A stretch of 64,000 bases of DNA from positions 2,480,001 through 2,544,000 of the forward strand of contig NC_014618.1 in assembly GCF_000164865.1 (NCBI RefSeq), written 5' to 3'. The DNA is from [Enterobacter] lignolyticus SCF1. GTDB lineage: Bacteria > Pseudomonadota > Gammaproteobacteria > Enterobacterales > Enterobacteriaceae. A model generated the notes under the pieces. That model had not been told where the DNA came from. It made no database searches and was given only the letters and a program-made list of their open reading frames with translations. The first letter of the stretch is position 1. Each line of letters starts with the position of its first letter. This document shows positions 9,146-17,915 of the stretch, piece after piece. Position numbers and translations under genes: made by a program.

Positions 9146-12100
9146 ATGAGCAAACTACTGGATCGCTTGCGTTACTTTAAGCAAAAGGGCGAAACCTTCG
9201 CCAACGGCCATGGACAGGTGATGAACAACAACCGCGACTGGGAGGACAGCTATCGCCAGCGCTGGCAATTCGACAAAATTGTGCGATCCACCCACGGCGT
9301 TAACTGTACCGGCTCGTGTAGCTGGAAAATCTACGTCAAAAACGGTCTCGTCACCTGGGAAACCCAGCAAACCGACTATCCCCGCACCCGCCCCGATTTA
9401 CCCAACCATGAGCCCCGCGGCTGCCCGCGCGGCGCCAGCTACTCCTGGTACCTGTATAGCGCCAACCGGCTGAAGTACCCGCAAATCCGCAAAAGCCTGA
9501 TCGCGCTGTGGCGCGAGGCGCTCGCGCAGCACAGCGATCCGGTGCTGGCGTGGGACGCCATCATGCAGGACCCGGAAAAATGCCGACGCTACAAGCAGGC
9601 GCGCGGCCACGGCGGTTTTGTACGCTCCACCTGGGAAGAGCTGAACCCGCTGATCGCCGCCGCCAACGTCTGGACCATCAAACGCTACGGCCCCGACCGC
9701 GTGGCGGGCTTTTCGCCGATCCCGGCGATGTCGATGGTTTCCTACGCGGCGGGCACCCGCTATTTGTCACTGCTCGGCGGCACCTGCCTGAGCTTCTACG
9801 ACTGGTACTGCGATTTACCCCCCGCCTCGCCGATGACCTGGGGCGAACAGACCGACGTGCCGGAGTCCGCCGACTGGTACAACTCCAGCTATATCATCGC
9901 CTGGGGCTCTAACGTACCGCAGACCCGCACCCCGGACGCCCACTTTTTTACCGAAGTGCGCTACAAGGGCACCAAAACCATCGCCATCACTCCGGACTAC
10001 TCGGAAGTGGCGAAACTCTGCGACCAGTGGCTGGCGCCGAAACAGGGCACCGACAGCGCACTGGCAATGGCGATGGGCCACGTGATCCTCAAAGAGTTTC
10101 ACCTCGACAACCCCAGCGATTACTTCCTCAACTACTGCCGCCGCTACACCGACATGCCGATGCTGGTCCTGCTCGACGCCCGCGACGACGGCAGCTACGA
10201 ACCGGGCCGGATGCTGCGCGCATCCGATCTGGTCGATAACCTCGGCGAAGCCAATAACCCGCAGTGGAAAACCGTAGCGCTCAACGCCGCGGGCGTGCCG
10301 GTAGCGCCTAACGGCTCGATCGGCTTTCGCTGGGGCGAGCAGGGAAAATGGAACCTTGAGACGCTGGCGGCGGGTCAGGAAACCGAGCTGCAGCTCACCC
10401 TGCTCGGCGCCCATGACGACGTCACCGGCGTGGCGTTCCCCTACTTCGGCGGTAATGAAAACCCACATTTTCGCAGCGTCAAACAGGAGCCGGTGCTGGT
10501 GCGTAAGCTGCCGACGAAAACGCTGACGCTGCACGACGGCACGACGGCCCGGGTAGCCAGCGTTTACGACCTGGTGCTGGCGAACTACGGTCTGGATCGC
10601 GGGCTGAACGACCCGCTGGCGGCGAGCGACTACGGCGAAGTGAAAGCCTACAGCCCGGCATGGGCCGAGCAGATAACCGGCGTACCGCAGCGGCATATTG
10701 CGCAGATCGCCCGCGAGTTCGCCGATACGGCGCACAAGACCCATGGCCGATCGATGATAATCCTCGGCGCCGGGGTAAACCACTGGTACCACATGGACAT
10801 GAACTACCGCGGCATGATCAACATGCTGGTGTTCTGCGGCTGCGTGGGCCAGAGTGGCGGCGGCTGGGCGCACTACGTCGGCCAGGAGAAGCTGCGCCCG
10901 CAAACCGGCTGGCTGCCGCTGGCCTTTGCGCTGGACTGGAACCGTCCGCCGCGCCAGATGAACAGCACCTCGTTCTTCTACAATCATGCCAGCCAGTGGC
11001 GCTATGAAAAGCTGACCGCCCGCGAACTGCTGTCGCCGCTGGCCGACGCCAGCCAGTTCTCCGGCCACCTGATCGATTTCAACGTCCGCGCCGAGCGCAT
11101 GGGCTGGCTGCCGTCGGCGCCGCAGCTCAACGTTAACCCGCTGACCATCAAGCGCCAGGCCGAATCTGCCGGCATATCGCCTGCCGACTATACCGCTCAG
11201 GCGCTGCGTTCCGGCGAGATCCGCATGGCCTGCGAGCAGCCTGACAGCGGCAACAACCATCCGCGCAACCTGTTTATCTGGCGCTCCAACCTGCTCGGCT
11301 CCTCCGGTAAAGGGCATGAATATATGCTCAAGTACCTGCTCGGCACCGACAGCGGTATTCAGGGCGAGGCGCTCGGCGACAGCGACGACGTGAAGCCGGA
11401 AGAGGTGGAATGGCAGACCGCCGCCATCGAGGGCAAACTAGACCTGCTGGTGACGCTCGATTTTCGCATGTCCAGCACCTGCCTGTTTTCCGACATCGTT
11501 CTGCCGACCGCAACCTGGTATGAAAAGGACGACATGAACACCTCGGACATGCATCCGTTTATCCACCCGCTGACGGCCGCCGTCGACCCGGCCTGGGAGG
11601 CGAAAAGCGACTGGGAGATCTACAAGGGGATCGCCAAAGCCTTTTCGACGCTCTGCGTCGGGCACCTGGGGCAGGAAACAGACGTCGTTTTGCAGCCGCT
11701 GCTGCACGATACCCCGGCCGAGCTGTCGCAGCCGTTCGGCGTGGCCGACTGGCGCAAAGGCGAATGCGAGCTGCTGCCAGGCAAAACCGCGCCCAACATT
11801 CTGGTGGTGGCGCGCGATTATCCGGCGACGTACGAGCGCTTCACCTCGCTCGGCCCGCTGATGGACAAGCTCGGCAACGGCGGCAAAGGCATTTCCTGGC
11901 AGACGCAAACCGAAGTCGACTTCCTCAGCAAGCTAAACTACGTCAAGGCCGACGGCCCGGCCAAAGGCCGTCCGCGTATCGACACCGCAATTGACGCCTC
12001 CGAGGTGATCCTCGCGCTGGCGCCGGAAACCAACGGCCAGGTGGCGGTGAAGGCCTGGGACGCGCTGAGCAAACTCACCGGTCGCGATCACCGGCATCTG

Positions 12101-12886
12101 GCGCTCAACAAAGAGGACGAGAAGATCCGCTTTCGCGATATCGTCGCCCAGCCGCGCAAGATAATCTCCAGCCCGACGTGGTCCGGTCTTGAAAGCGAGC
12201 ATGTCTCCTATAACGCCGGATATACCAACGTCCACGAGCTGATTCCGTGGCGCACCGTCTCGGGCCGCCAGCAGCTGTATCAGGACCATCCGTGGATGCG
12301 CGCTTTTGGCGAAAGCCTGGTGGCCTACCGCCCGCCGATTGATACCCGCAGCGTCAGCCAGATGAAGGCTATCCCGCCGAACGGCTTCCCGGAGAAAGCG
12401 CTGAACTTCCTGACGCCGCACCAGAAATGGGGCATCCACTCCACCTACAGCGAAAACCTGCTGATGCTGACACTGTCGCGCGGCGGGCCGATCGTATGGA
12501 TAAGCGAAACCGACGCCCGGGAGCTCGGCATCGCCGACAACGACTGGATTGAAGCCTTCAACGCCAACGGCGCGCTCACCGCCCGCGCGGTGGTCAGCCA
12601 GCGCGTGCCGCCGGGCATGACCATGATGTATCACGCCCAGGAGCGAATCATGAACATCCCGGGCTCCGAAGTAACCGGACGGCGCGGCGGCATCCACAAC
12701 TCGGTCACCCGCGTTTGCCCGAAACCTACCCATATGATCGGCGGCTACGCCCAGCTGGCATGGGGCTTTAACTACTATGGCACCGTCGGCTCCAACCGCG
12801 ACGAGTTCATCATGATCCGTAAAATGAAAAATATTAACTGGCTGGACGACGAAGGTCGGGATCAGGTTCAGGAGGCGAAAAAATGA
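9146..12886 (+). CDS. narZ: Nitrate reductase Z alpha (molybdenum) subunit
   Basis: Catalytic subunit reducing nitrate to nitrite at a bis-MGD molybdenum site in the cytoplasm. I start at MSKLLDRLRYFKQKGETFAN, preceded by CAGGAG; this gives 1246 residues, the length I recall for E. coli NarZ, while an upstream in-frame ATG would add 14 unsupported residues. The N-terminal HGVNCTGSCSWKIYVKNG region carries the His/Cys ligands of the FS0 cluster. narZ overlaps narY by 4 bases (ATGA). No frameshift or early stop is seen. Confidence 0.96.
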   Translation: MSKLLDRLRYFKQKGETFANGHGQVMNNNRDWEDSYRQRWQFDKIVRSTHGVNCTGSCSWKIYVKNGLVTWETQQTDYPRTRPDLPNHEPRGCPRGASYSWYLYSANRLKYPQIRKSLIALWREALAQHSDPVLAWDAIMQDPEKCRRYKQARGHGGFVRSTWEELNPLIAAANVWTIKRYGPDRVAGFSPIPAMSMVSYAAGTRYLSLLGGTCLSFYDWYCDLPPASPMTWGEQTDVPESADWYNSSYIIAWGSNVPQTRTPDAHFFTEVRYKGTKTIAITPDYSEVAKLCDQWLAPKQGTDSALAMAMGHVILKEFHLDNPSDYFLNYCRRYTDMPMLVLLDARDDGSYEPGRMLRASDLVDNLGEANNPQWKTVALNAAGVPVAPNGSIGFRWGEQGKWNLETLAAGQETELQLTLLGAHDDVTGVAFPYFGGNENPHFRSVKQEPVLVRKLPTKTLTLHDGTTARVASVYDLVLANYGLDRGLNDPLAASDYGEVKAYSPAWAEQITGVPQRHIAQIAREFADTAHKTHGRSMIILGAGVNHWYHMDMNYRGMINMLVFCGCVGQSGGGWAHYVGQEKLRPQTGWLPLAFALDWNRPPRQMNSTSFFYNHASQWRYEKLTARELLSPLADASQFSGHLIDFNVRAERMGWLPSAPQLNVNPLTIKRQAESAGISPADYTAQALRSGEIRMACEQPDSGNNHPRNLFIWRSNLLGSSGKGHEYMLKYLLGTDSGIQGEALGDSDDVKPEEVEWQTAAIEGKLDLLVTLDFRMSSTCLFSDIVLPTATWYEKDDMNTSDMHPFIHPLTAAVDPAWEAKSDWEIYKGIAKAFSTLCVGHLGQETDVVLQPLLHDTPAELSQPFGVADWRKGECELLPGKTAPNILVVARDYPATYERFTSLGPLMDKLGNGGKGISWQTQTEVDFLSKLNYVKADGPAKGRPRIDTAIDASEVILALAPETNGQVAVKAWDALSKLTGRDHRHLALNKEDEKIRFRDIVAQPRKIISSPTWSGLESEHVSYNAGYTNVHELIPWRTVSGRQQLYQDHPWMRAFGESLVAYRPPIDTRSVSQMKAIPPNGFPEKALNFLTPHQKWGIHSTYSENLLMLTLSRGGPIVWISETDARELGIADNDWIEAFNANGALTARAVVSQRVPPGMTMMYHAQERIMNIPGSEVTGRRGGIHNSVTRVCPKPTHMIGGYAQLAWGFNYYGTVGSNRDEFIMIRKMKNINWLDDEGRDQVQEAKK

Positions 12887-14427
12887 AGATACGTTCGCAA
12901 GTGGGGATGGTACTCAATCTCGACAAATGCATCGGCTGTCACACCTGCTCCGTCACCTGCAAGAACGTCTGGACCGGGCGTGAAGGGATGGAGTACGCGT
13001 GGTTCAATAACGTGGAAACCAAGCCCGGCATCGGCTATCCGAAAAACTGGGAGGACCAGGAGCAGTGGCAAGGCGGCTGGATCCGCGGCATCCACGGCAA
13101 GCTGACGCCACGCCTCGGCGGGCGCGTGGGCGTACTGGCAAAAATCTTTGCCAACCCGTCGCTGCCGGGCATCGACGACTACTACGAGCCGTTTACCTAC
13201 GATTACCAGGACCTGCAGCGCGCGCCGGAAGGCAAACACCTGCCGACCGCCCGCCCGCGATCGCTGATCAGCGGCGAGCGCATCAATAAAATCGAATGGG
13301 GCCCGAACTGGGAGGAGCTGCTCGGCGGCGAGTTCGAAAAGCGCGCGAAAGACCGCAACTTCGAGGCCATGCAAAAGGAGATGTACGGCCAGTTCGAAAA
13401 CACCTTCATGATGTACCTGCCGCGCCTGTGCGAGCACTGCCTGAACCCAAGCTGCGTCGCCACCTGCCCGAGCGGCGCTATCTACAAGCGGGAAGAAGAC
13501 GGCATCGTGCTTATCGATCAGGACAAGTGCCGCGGCTGGCGGATGTGCATCAGCGGCTGCCCGTACAAAAAAATCTACTTCAACTGGAAGAGTGGAAAAT
13601 CGGAAAAATGCATTTTCTGCTACCCGCGCATTGAATCCGGCCAGCCGACCGTCTGCTCCGAAACCTGCGTCGGACGTATTCGCTACCTTGGCGTGCTGCT
13701 GTACGACGCGGACCGCATTGAAGAAGCCGCCAGCACCGAGCATGAGACCGACCTGTATCAGCGCCAGTGCGACGTATTTCTCAACCCGCATGACCCGAAC
13801 GTGATAGAGGAAGCGCTGAAGCAAGGGATTCCGCATAACGTTATCGAGGCCGCTCAGCAGTCGCCGGTGTATAAGCTGGCGATGGAGTGGCAGCTCGCCC
13901 TGCCGCTGCATCCGGAGTACCGCACCCTGCCGATGGTCTGGTACGTCCCGCCGCTGTCGCCGATCCAGTCCGTGGCCGATGCGGGCGGTCTGCCGCACAA
14001 CGGCAGCATTCTGCCGGAGGTCGAGAGCCTGCGCATTCCGGTGCAGTACCTCGCCAATATGCTGAGCGCTGGCGATACCGGCCCGGTGCTGCGCGCGCTC
14101 AAACGCATGATGGCGATGCGCCACTACAAGCGTTCGCAGACCGTCGAAGGGGTCACCGATACCCGCGCGCTGGAAGAGACCGGTCTGAGCGTCGCGCAGG
14201 TCGAGGAGATGTACCGCTACCTCGCCATCGCCAACTACGAGGATCGTTTCGTGATCCCCACCAGCCACCGCGAGCTGGCGCGTGAAGCCTTCCCGGAGCG
14301 CAACGGCTGCGGCTTCAGCTTTGGCGACGGCTGCCACGGCTCCGACACCAAATTCAACCTGTTCAACAGCCGCCGTATTGACGCAATCGACGTTTCCGGC
14401 GTACGCCAGCACGGGGAGGGAGAATAA
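12883..14427 (+). CDS. narY: Nitrate reductase Z beta (iron-sulfur) subunit
   Basis: Cytoplasmic electron-transfer subunit between the haem subunit NarV and NarZ. 514 residues. The cysteine groups are clear: CIGCHTCSVTCKNVW at the N-terminus, CEHCLNPSCVATCPSGA, CRGWRMCISGCPYKK (with Trp replacing a Cys, the mark of the [3Fe-4S] cluster) and CIFCYPRIESG with CSETCVGR. It overlaps narZ by 4 bases and narW by 1 base (TAATG), so translation is probably coupled along the operon. Confidence 0.96.
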   Translation: MKIRSQVGMVLNLDKCIGCHTCSVTCKNVWTGREGMEYAWFNNVETKPGIGYPKNWEDQEQWQGGWIRGIHGKLTPRLGGRVGVLAKIFANPSLPGIDDYYEPFTYDYQDLQRAPEGKHLPTARPRSLISGERINKIEWGPNWEELLGGEFEKRAKDRNFEAMQKEMYGQFENTFMMYLPRLCEHCLNPSCVATCPSGAIYKREEDGIVLIDQDKCRGWRMCISGCPYKKIYFNWKSGKSEKCIFCYPRIESGQPTVCSETCVGRIRYLGVLLYDADRIEEAASTEHETDLYQRQCDVFLNPHDPNVIEEALKQGIPHNVIEAAQQSPVYKLAMEWQLALPLHPEYRTLPMVWYVPPLSPIQSVADAGGLPHNGSILPEVESLRIPVQYLANMLSAGDTGPVLRALKRMMAMRHYKRSQTVEGVTDTRALEETGLSVAQVEEMYRYLAIANYEDRFVIPTSHRELAREAFPERNGCGFSFGDGCHGSDTKFNLFNSRRIDAIDVSGVRQHGEGE

Positions 14428-15122
14428 TGCCAGTCCTTAAGCTTATCGCCCTGCTGCTGGAGTACCCCGACCCGCTGCTGTGGGAAAACCGCGACGACGC
14501 CCTGGCGCTGGCCCGCGAGGAGGCGCCAGCGCTGGAGTCCTGGGTGGCGCAGCATCTGGCGGCCCCGCTGCTGGATAAACAGGAAGAATGGTGCGATCTG
14601 TTCGAGCGCGGCAGCGCGACGTCGCTGCTGCTGTTCGAGCACGTACACGGCGAATCCCGCGACCGCGGACAGGCCATGGTGGATTTGCTCGCCCAGTATG
14701 AGCAGGCCGGTCTGGCGCTTGACTGTCGCGAGCTGCCGGACCACCTGCCGCTGTATCTGGAGTACCTCAGTACGCTGACGCCCGACGAGGCGCGCGACGG
14801 GCTACAGAACGTTGCGCCCATTCTGGCGCTGCTGGGCGGCCGGCTGAAACAACGCCAGGCGTCCTGGTGGACGCTGTTCGACGCCCTGCTGATGCTGGCG
14901 AACAGCCCACTAAGAAGTGACAGCGTCACTAAGCAGGTGACCGGCGAGAAGCGTGACGATACCCGCCAGGCGCTGGATGCGGTATGGGAAGAGGAGCAGG
15001 TGAAGTTTATCGAAGATAACGCCACCGCCTGCGACAGCTCTCCGCTGCAACACTATCAACGACGCTTTAGCCAGGACGTCGCGCCGCAGTATGTCGACGT
15101 CCGTGCCGGAGGCCCGAAATGA
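14427..15122 (+). CDS. narW: Nitrate reductase Z assembly chaperone
   Basis: NarJ/NarW-type redox-enzyme maturation protein. It is not part of the finished enzyme; it holds the alpha-beta apoenzyme while the molybdenum cofactor is inserted and before membrane docking. 231 residues, mostly helical, acidic, with a Leu-rich N-terminus (PVLKLIALLLEYPDPLLW) and the family stretch DHLPLYLEYLS. Overlaps both neighbours (TAATG with narY, ATGA with narV), the normal third position of a nar operon. Confidence 0.94.
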   Translation: MPVLKLIALLLEYPDPLLWENRDDALALAREEAPALESWVAQHLAAPLLDKQEEWCDLFERGSATSLLLFEHVHGESRDRGQAMVDLLAQYEQAGLALDCRELPDHLPLYLEYLSTLTPDEARDGLQNVAPILALLGGRLKQRQASWWTLFDALLMLANSPLRSDSVTKQVTGEKRDDTRQALDAVWEEEQVKFIEDNATACDSSPLQHYQRRFSQDVAPQYVDVRAGGPK

Positions 15123-15799
15123 TACAGTACCTTAACGTCTTCTTTTACGATATCTACCCCTACCTTTGCGGCACCGTGTTCCTGCTCGGCAGCTGGCTGC
15201 GCTACGACTACGGTCAGTACACCTGGCGCGCCGCCTCGAGCCAGATGCTCGATAAGCGGGGTATGGTGATATGGTCGAACCTGTTCCATATCGGCATCCT
15301 GGGGATCTTTTTCGGCCACTTCTTCGGCATGCTGACGCCGCACTGGGTGTACTCCTGGTTCCTGCCGATGTCGCAAAAGCAGCTGATGGCGATGATCCTC
15401 GGCGGCGTGTGCGGGGTGATGACGCTGGTCGGCGGCGCAGGGCTGCTGGTCCGTCGTCTGTGCAACCCGCGGGTGCGGGCCACCTCGACCACGGCGGATA
15501 TTCTGATCCTCAGCATTCTGTTGATTCAGTGCATTCTTGGGCTAATCACCATTCCGTTTTCCGCACAGCATCCGGACGGCAGCGAGATGCTGAAACTGGT
15601 AGACTGGGCGCAGGCGGTGGTAACTTTCCGGGGCGGAGCTTCCCAGCATCTCGACGGCGTGGCGTTCGTGTTCCGCGTGCATCTGGTGCTCGGTATGACC
15701 ATTTTCCTGATCTTCCCGTTCACCCGTCTGGTTCACGTCTGGAGCGCGCCGGTGGAGTATTTCACCCGACGATATCAGATTGTTCGATCGCGTCGTTAA
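15119..15799 (+). CDS. narV: Nitrate reductase Z gamma subunit (cytochrome b)
   Basis: Dihaem b membrane anchor that oxidises quinol on the periplasmic side and passes electrons to NarY. 226 residues with five helices. Paired histidine-rich helices are visible (LFHIGILGIFFGHFFG near residue 60 and FRVHLVLGMTIFLIFPFTRLVH near residue 190), the positions of the haem ligands in NarI/NarV. Last gene of the operon; no strong terminator follows directly, but the next 200 bases are full of inverted repeats. Confidence 0.95.
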   Translation: MIQYLNVFFYDIYPYLCGTVFLLGSWLRYDYGQYTWRAASSQMLDKRGMVIWSNLFHIGILGIFFGHFFGMLTPHWVYSWFLPMSQKQLMAMILGGVCGVMTLVGGAGLLVRRLCNPRVRATSTTADILILSILLIQCILGLITIPFSAQHPDGSEMLKLVDWAQAVVTFRGGASQHLDGVAFVFRVHLVLGMTIFLIFPFTRLVHVWSAPVEYFTRRYQIVRSRR

Positions 15800-15891
15800 T
15801 CTGACGGCCATTGTCTCTCAGTAATGGTACCGGCAGACGGCTCCGGCCAGTCGCAAATCTCTACAGGGTTATTCTAACCAAAACTCAGGAT

Positions 15892-16000
15892 ACAATGGGG
15901 CCGTGGTGGCCCCCTTGTCCCGTTCACAGGATGTGAAGTCTCAGAGCCTGCAGGTCATCAGGTGAACGGAACAACCTGCAGTGCTTAACTGACAAGCACT
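15892..16000. other. Structured repeat-rich segment between narV and nhoA
   Basis: No gene is seen between 15800 and 16013. The segment holds several exact inverted repeats: ACAATGGGGCC/GGCCCCCTTGT (15892-15918, one mismatch), TTCACA-GGA-TGTGAA (15923-15937), CCGTTCAC (15920-15927) with GTGAACGG (15962-15969), CTGCAGGT (15948-15955) with ACCTGCAG (15974-15981), and AGTGCTT (15980-15986) with AAGCACT (15994-16000). The third and fourth pairs interleave, as in a pseudoknot, and the second competes with the third. It could be an RNA, a converging terminator region or a mobile-element scar; I do not recognise it. Confidence 0.5.
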
Positions 16001-16013
16001 ACCCTTTACCGCC

Positions 16014-16859
16014 CTATTTTTCCGCTTCCGGATGCGTCTCAAACGCCGACATCACGGCGGCCAGATCCGCCAGCGTGAAGCCGTTTTTGTGGTCATCCAC
16101 GCCGATGCCGAAGGTGTCCTGCAACAGCAGGTACAGGCTTTCAACGTCCGGCAGTGTGCGCTTTTCTACCGTATGCCCCTGCTCCCAGCGGGTGAACTGG
16201 AAATTGGTCAGCGTCAGCTTACCGCCTTCCGGCAGATGACGGCACATCAGCAGATGGTGACGAAAATGGGACTGCGGCCAGTGGGCCGACCAGAAATTGC
16301 CCATGACGTAGTCGGTGAAATACTGCTTTTCGAGATCAAACTGGTACATCGACTGCCAGTGTTCGTGATGAAGGAACTGGAGGATCCAGTCGTTGCCTTC
16401 GTTGAGCAGGCGATATACTCCGTGCGGCGTAGCCTGCTCTTTATCCGCCAGCAGGCGAATCGGCGCCGTCAGCGTCTGCCCGCCGAACCCGACGTCGGCA
16501 ATCCAGCGCTCTCCGGCCAGCTCCACCAGCAGCAGCCGGTGCGTACGCGGCGGCATCTGCGGCGGGTTTGCCAGCACCACGCGCCCCAGCACGCTGCGCA
16601 CGTTAAAGCCAATTTCTTTGAGCGCGCGCTCAAAGAGCCCGTTTTGCTCAAAGCAGTAGCCGCCGCGTCGGGCGGTCAGCAGCTTATCCTCCAGCGACTG
16701 ATCGTCCAGCTGAATTTCCCGGGGAAGCAGAACGTCCAGGTTTTCAAACGGAATGGCGCAGTTGTGGCGCAGGTGAAGCTCCCGCAGCGTGTCGAGGTCG
16801 ACCGCCGGGGGCTGCGTCCAGTGAAGACGGGAAAAATAGGCGATTAAAAATGGGCTCAT
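16014..16859 (-). CDS. nhoA: Arylamine N-acetyltransferase
   Basis: Transfers acetyl from acetyl-CoA to arylamines, arylhydroxylamines and hydrazines. I start at MSPFLIAYFSRLHWT, preceded by GGAGG; this gives 281 residues as in E. coli NhoA, whereas the longest open frame would add 13 residues with no support. The Cys-His-Asp triad is intact: Cys in RRGGYCFEQNG (about residue 69), His in PPRTHRLLLVEL (about 107), Asp in WIADVGFGGQ (about 122). Divergent from the flavin reductase-like gene, as in E. coli; the neighbour yddE of E. coli is missing. Confidence 0.94.
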   Translation of the reverse strand: MSPFLIAYFSRLHWTQPPAVDLDTLRELHLRHNCAIPFENLDVLLPREIQLDDQSLEDKLLTARRGGYCFEQNGLFERALKEIGFNVRSVLGRVVLANPPQMPPRTHRLLLVELAGERWIADVGFGGQTLTAPIRLLADKEQATPHGVYRLLNEGNDWILQFLHHEHWQSMYQFDLEKQYFTDYVMGNFWSAHWPQSHFRHHLLMCRHLPEGGKLTLTNFQFTRWEQGHTVEKRTLPDVESLYLLLQDTFGIGVDDHKNGFTLADLAAVMSAFETHPEAEK

Positions 16860-17002
16860 GATGCCTCCTGCAATGACGATGCTTTGTTTATAACGCATTT
16901 TTTTCTGCTGACCGTCGTTTTTGTGCGATCGATTTACCCGTCCGTGCTTGTCATTCCCCCCGCCTCGCAGTGTAATGCAGCAAATTATCCGGAGGAATTG
17001 CC

Positions 17003-17575
17003 ATGCCTCATTTTCGCCCTGTGGACTTAAAACATGCCAGCCGCCTGCTTAATCACGGCCCGACTATCCTGATTACCACCTATGACGAGCAGATCGAGCG
17101 GCGAAACGTCATGGCGGCGGCCTGGTCAATGCCGGTGGAGTTCGATCCGCCGCGCATTGCCATCGTCGTGGATAAATCCGCCTGGTCGCGCGAGCTCATC
17201 GAGCGCAGCGGCCGTTTTGGCATCGTTATCCCGGGCGTTGAGGCCACGAACTGGACCTACGCCGTCGGCAGCGTCAGCGGACGCGATGAAGATAAATTCA
17301 ACTGCTATGGGATCCCGGTTATCCAGGGGCCGGTGCTTGGTCTGCCGCTTATTGAAGAGAAGTGTCTGGCGTGGATGGAGTGCAGGCTGCTGCCCGCCAC
17401 CGGTGCGCAGGAAAAGTACGATACCCTGTTCGGCGAGGTCGTCAGCGCCGCTGCGGATGAGCAGGCCTTCGTCGCCGGTCGCTGGCAGTTTGACGACGAT
17501 AAGCGCAACACGTTACACCATCTCGGCGCCGGAACGTTCGTTACCAGCGGCCGCCTTGTCCGCGCCGCGGAGTAA
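17003..17575 (+). CDS. yddH: Flavin reductase-like FMN-binding protein
   Basis: 190 residues of the flavin reductase-like (split beta-barrel FMN-binding) family, corresponding to E. coli YddH by sequence type and by its place beside nhoA. The pattern ERRNVMAAAWSMPVEFDPPR, with FGIVIPG further on, is typical of the FMN-binding barrel. The substrate is unknown; proteins of this group either reduce free flavin or bind FMN for another enzyme. GGAGGAATTGCC precedes the ATG. Confidence 0.82.
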   Translation: MPHFRPVDLKHASRLLNHGPTILITTYDEQIERRNVMAAAWSMPVEFDPPRIAIVVDKSAWSRELIERSGRFGIVIPGVEATNWTYAVGSVSGRDEDKFNCYGIPVIQGPVLGLPLIEEKCLAWMECRLLPATGAQEKYDTLFGEVVSAAADEQAFVAGRWQFDDDKRNTLHHLGAGTFVTSGRLVRAAE

Positions 17576-17578
17576 ACG

Positions 17579-17602
17579 CCCGGTAGCCGTGAGGCTACCG
17601 GG
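17579..17602. terminator. Hairpin between yddH and pptA
   Basis: CCCGGTAGCC-GTGA-GGCTACCGGG is a perfect 10-bp stem with a 4-base loop, placed 3 bases after the yddH stop and 6 before the convergent pptA stop. No U-run on either strand, so terminator activity is plausible but weak. Confidence 0.6.
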
Positions 17603-17608
17603 ACGCCG

Positions 17609-17839
17609 TCACATCGCGTAACCGGGCTTTTTAATCAGCGACTCCAGCTGCGGGGCGATTTCGCTATCCCACACCTGCGATTTCCACTCGCTTTCCGCCA
17701 CCTCATTCAGCGCGACGCTTATCGAGCGGTCCTTGCTGTTGAGGTGACGAATAATCACCTCGGCGATATCCTCCGCCAGCGCGGCTTTTTGTTCGTCGTC
17801 CAGGCCGCGGGGAAAACATTTAATATCGATATGTGGCAT
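17609..17839 (-). CDS. pptA: 4-oxalocrotonate tautomerase family protein PptA
   Basis: Small tautomerase of 76 residues, exposing Pro at position 2 of the translated chain (position 1 after Met removal), the catalytic base of the family. MPHIDIKCFPRGLD and the C-terminal LIKKPGYAM match E. coli PptA (YdcE). The E. coli protein is a dimer that acts on phenylpyruvate-type enols in vitro; the natural substrate is unknown. GGAGATAGCC precedes the ATG. Confidence 0.92.
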   Translation of the reverse strand: MPHIDIKCFPRGLDDEQKAALAEDIAEVIIRHLNSKDRSISVALNEVAESEWKSQVWDSEIAPQLESLIKKPGYAM

Positions 17840-17915
17840 GGCTATCTCCTTATTGTCTCGGCCCTCAAAACTATCATGCCGCTAGCCGTTGGATTAACAC
17901 TTTGTGCCCTGATCG

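Noticed and set aside
17579..17602. REP/BIME-type repeat
   Set aside because: I found no second copy in the window and it fits a shared 3' hairpin of two convergent genes.
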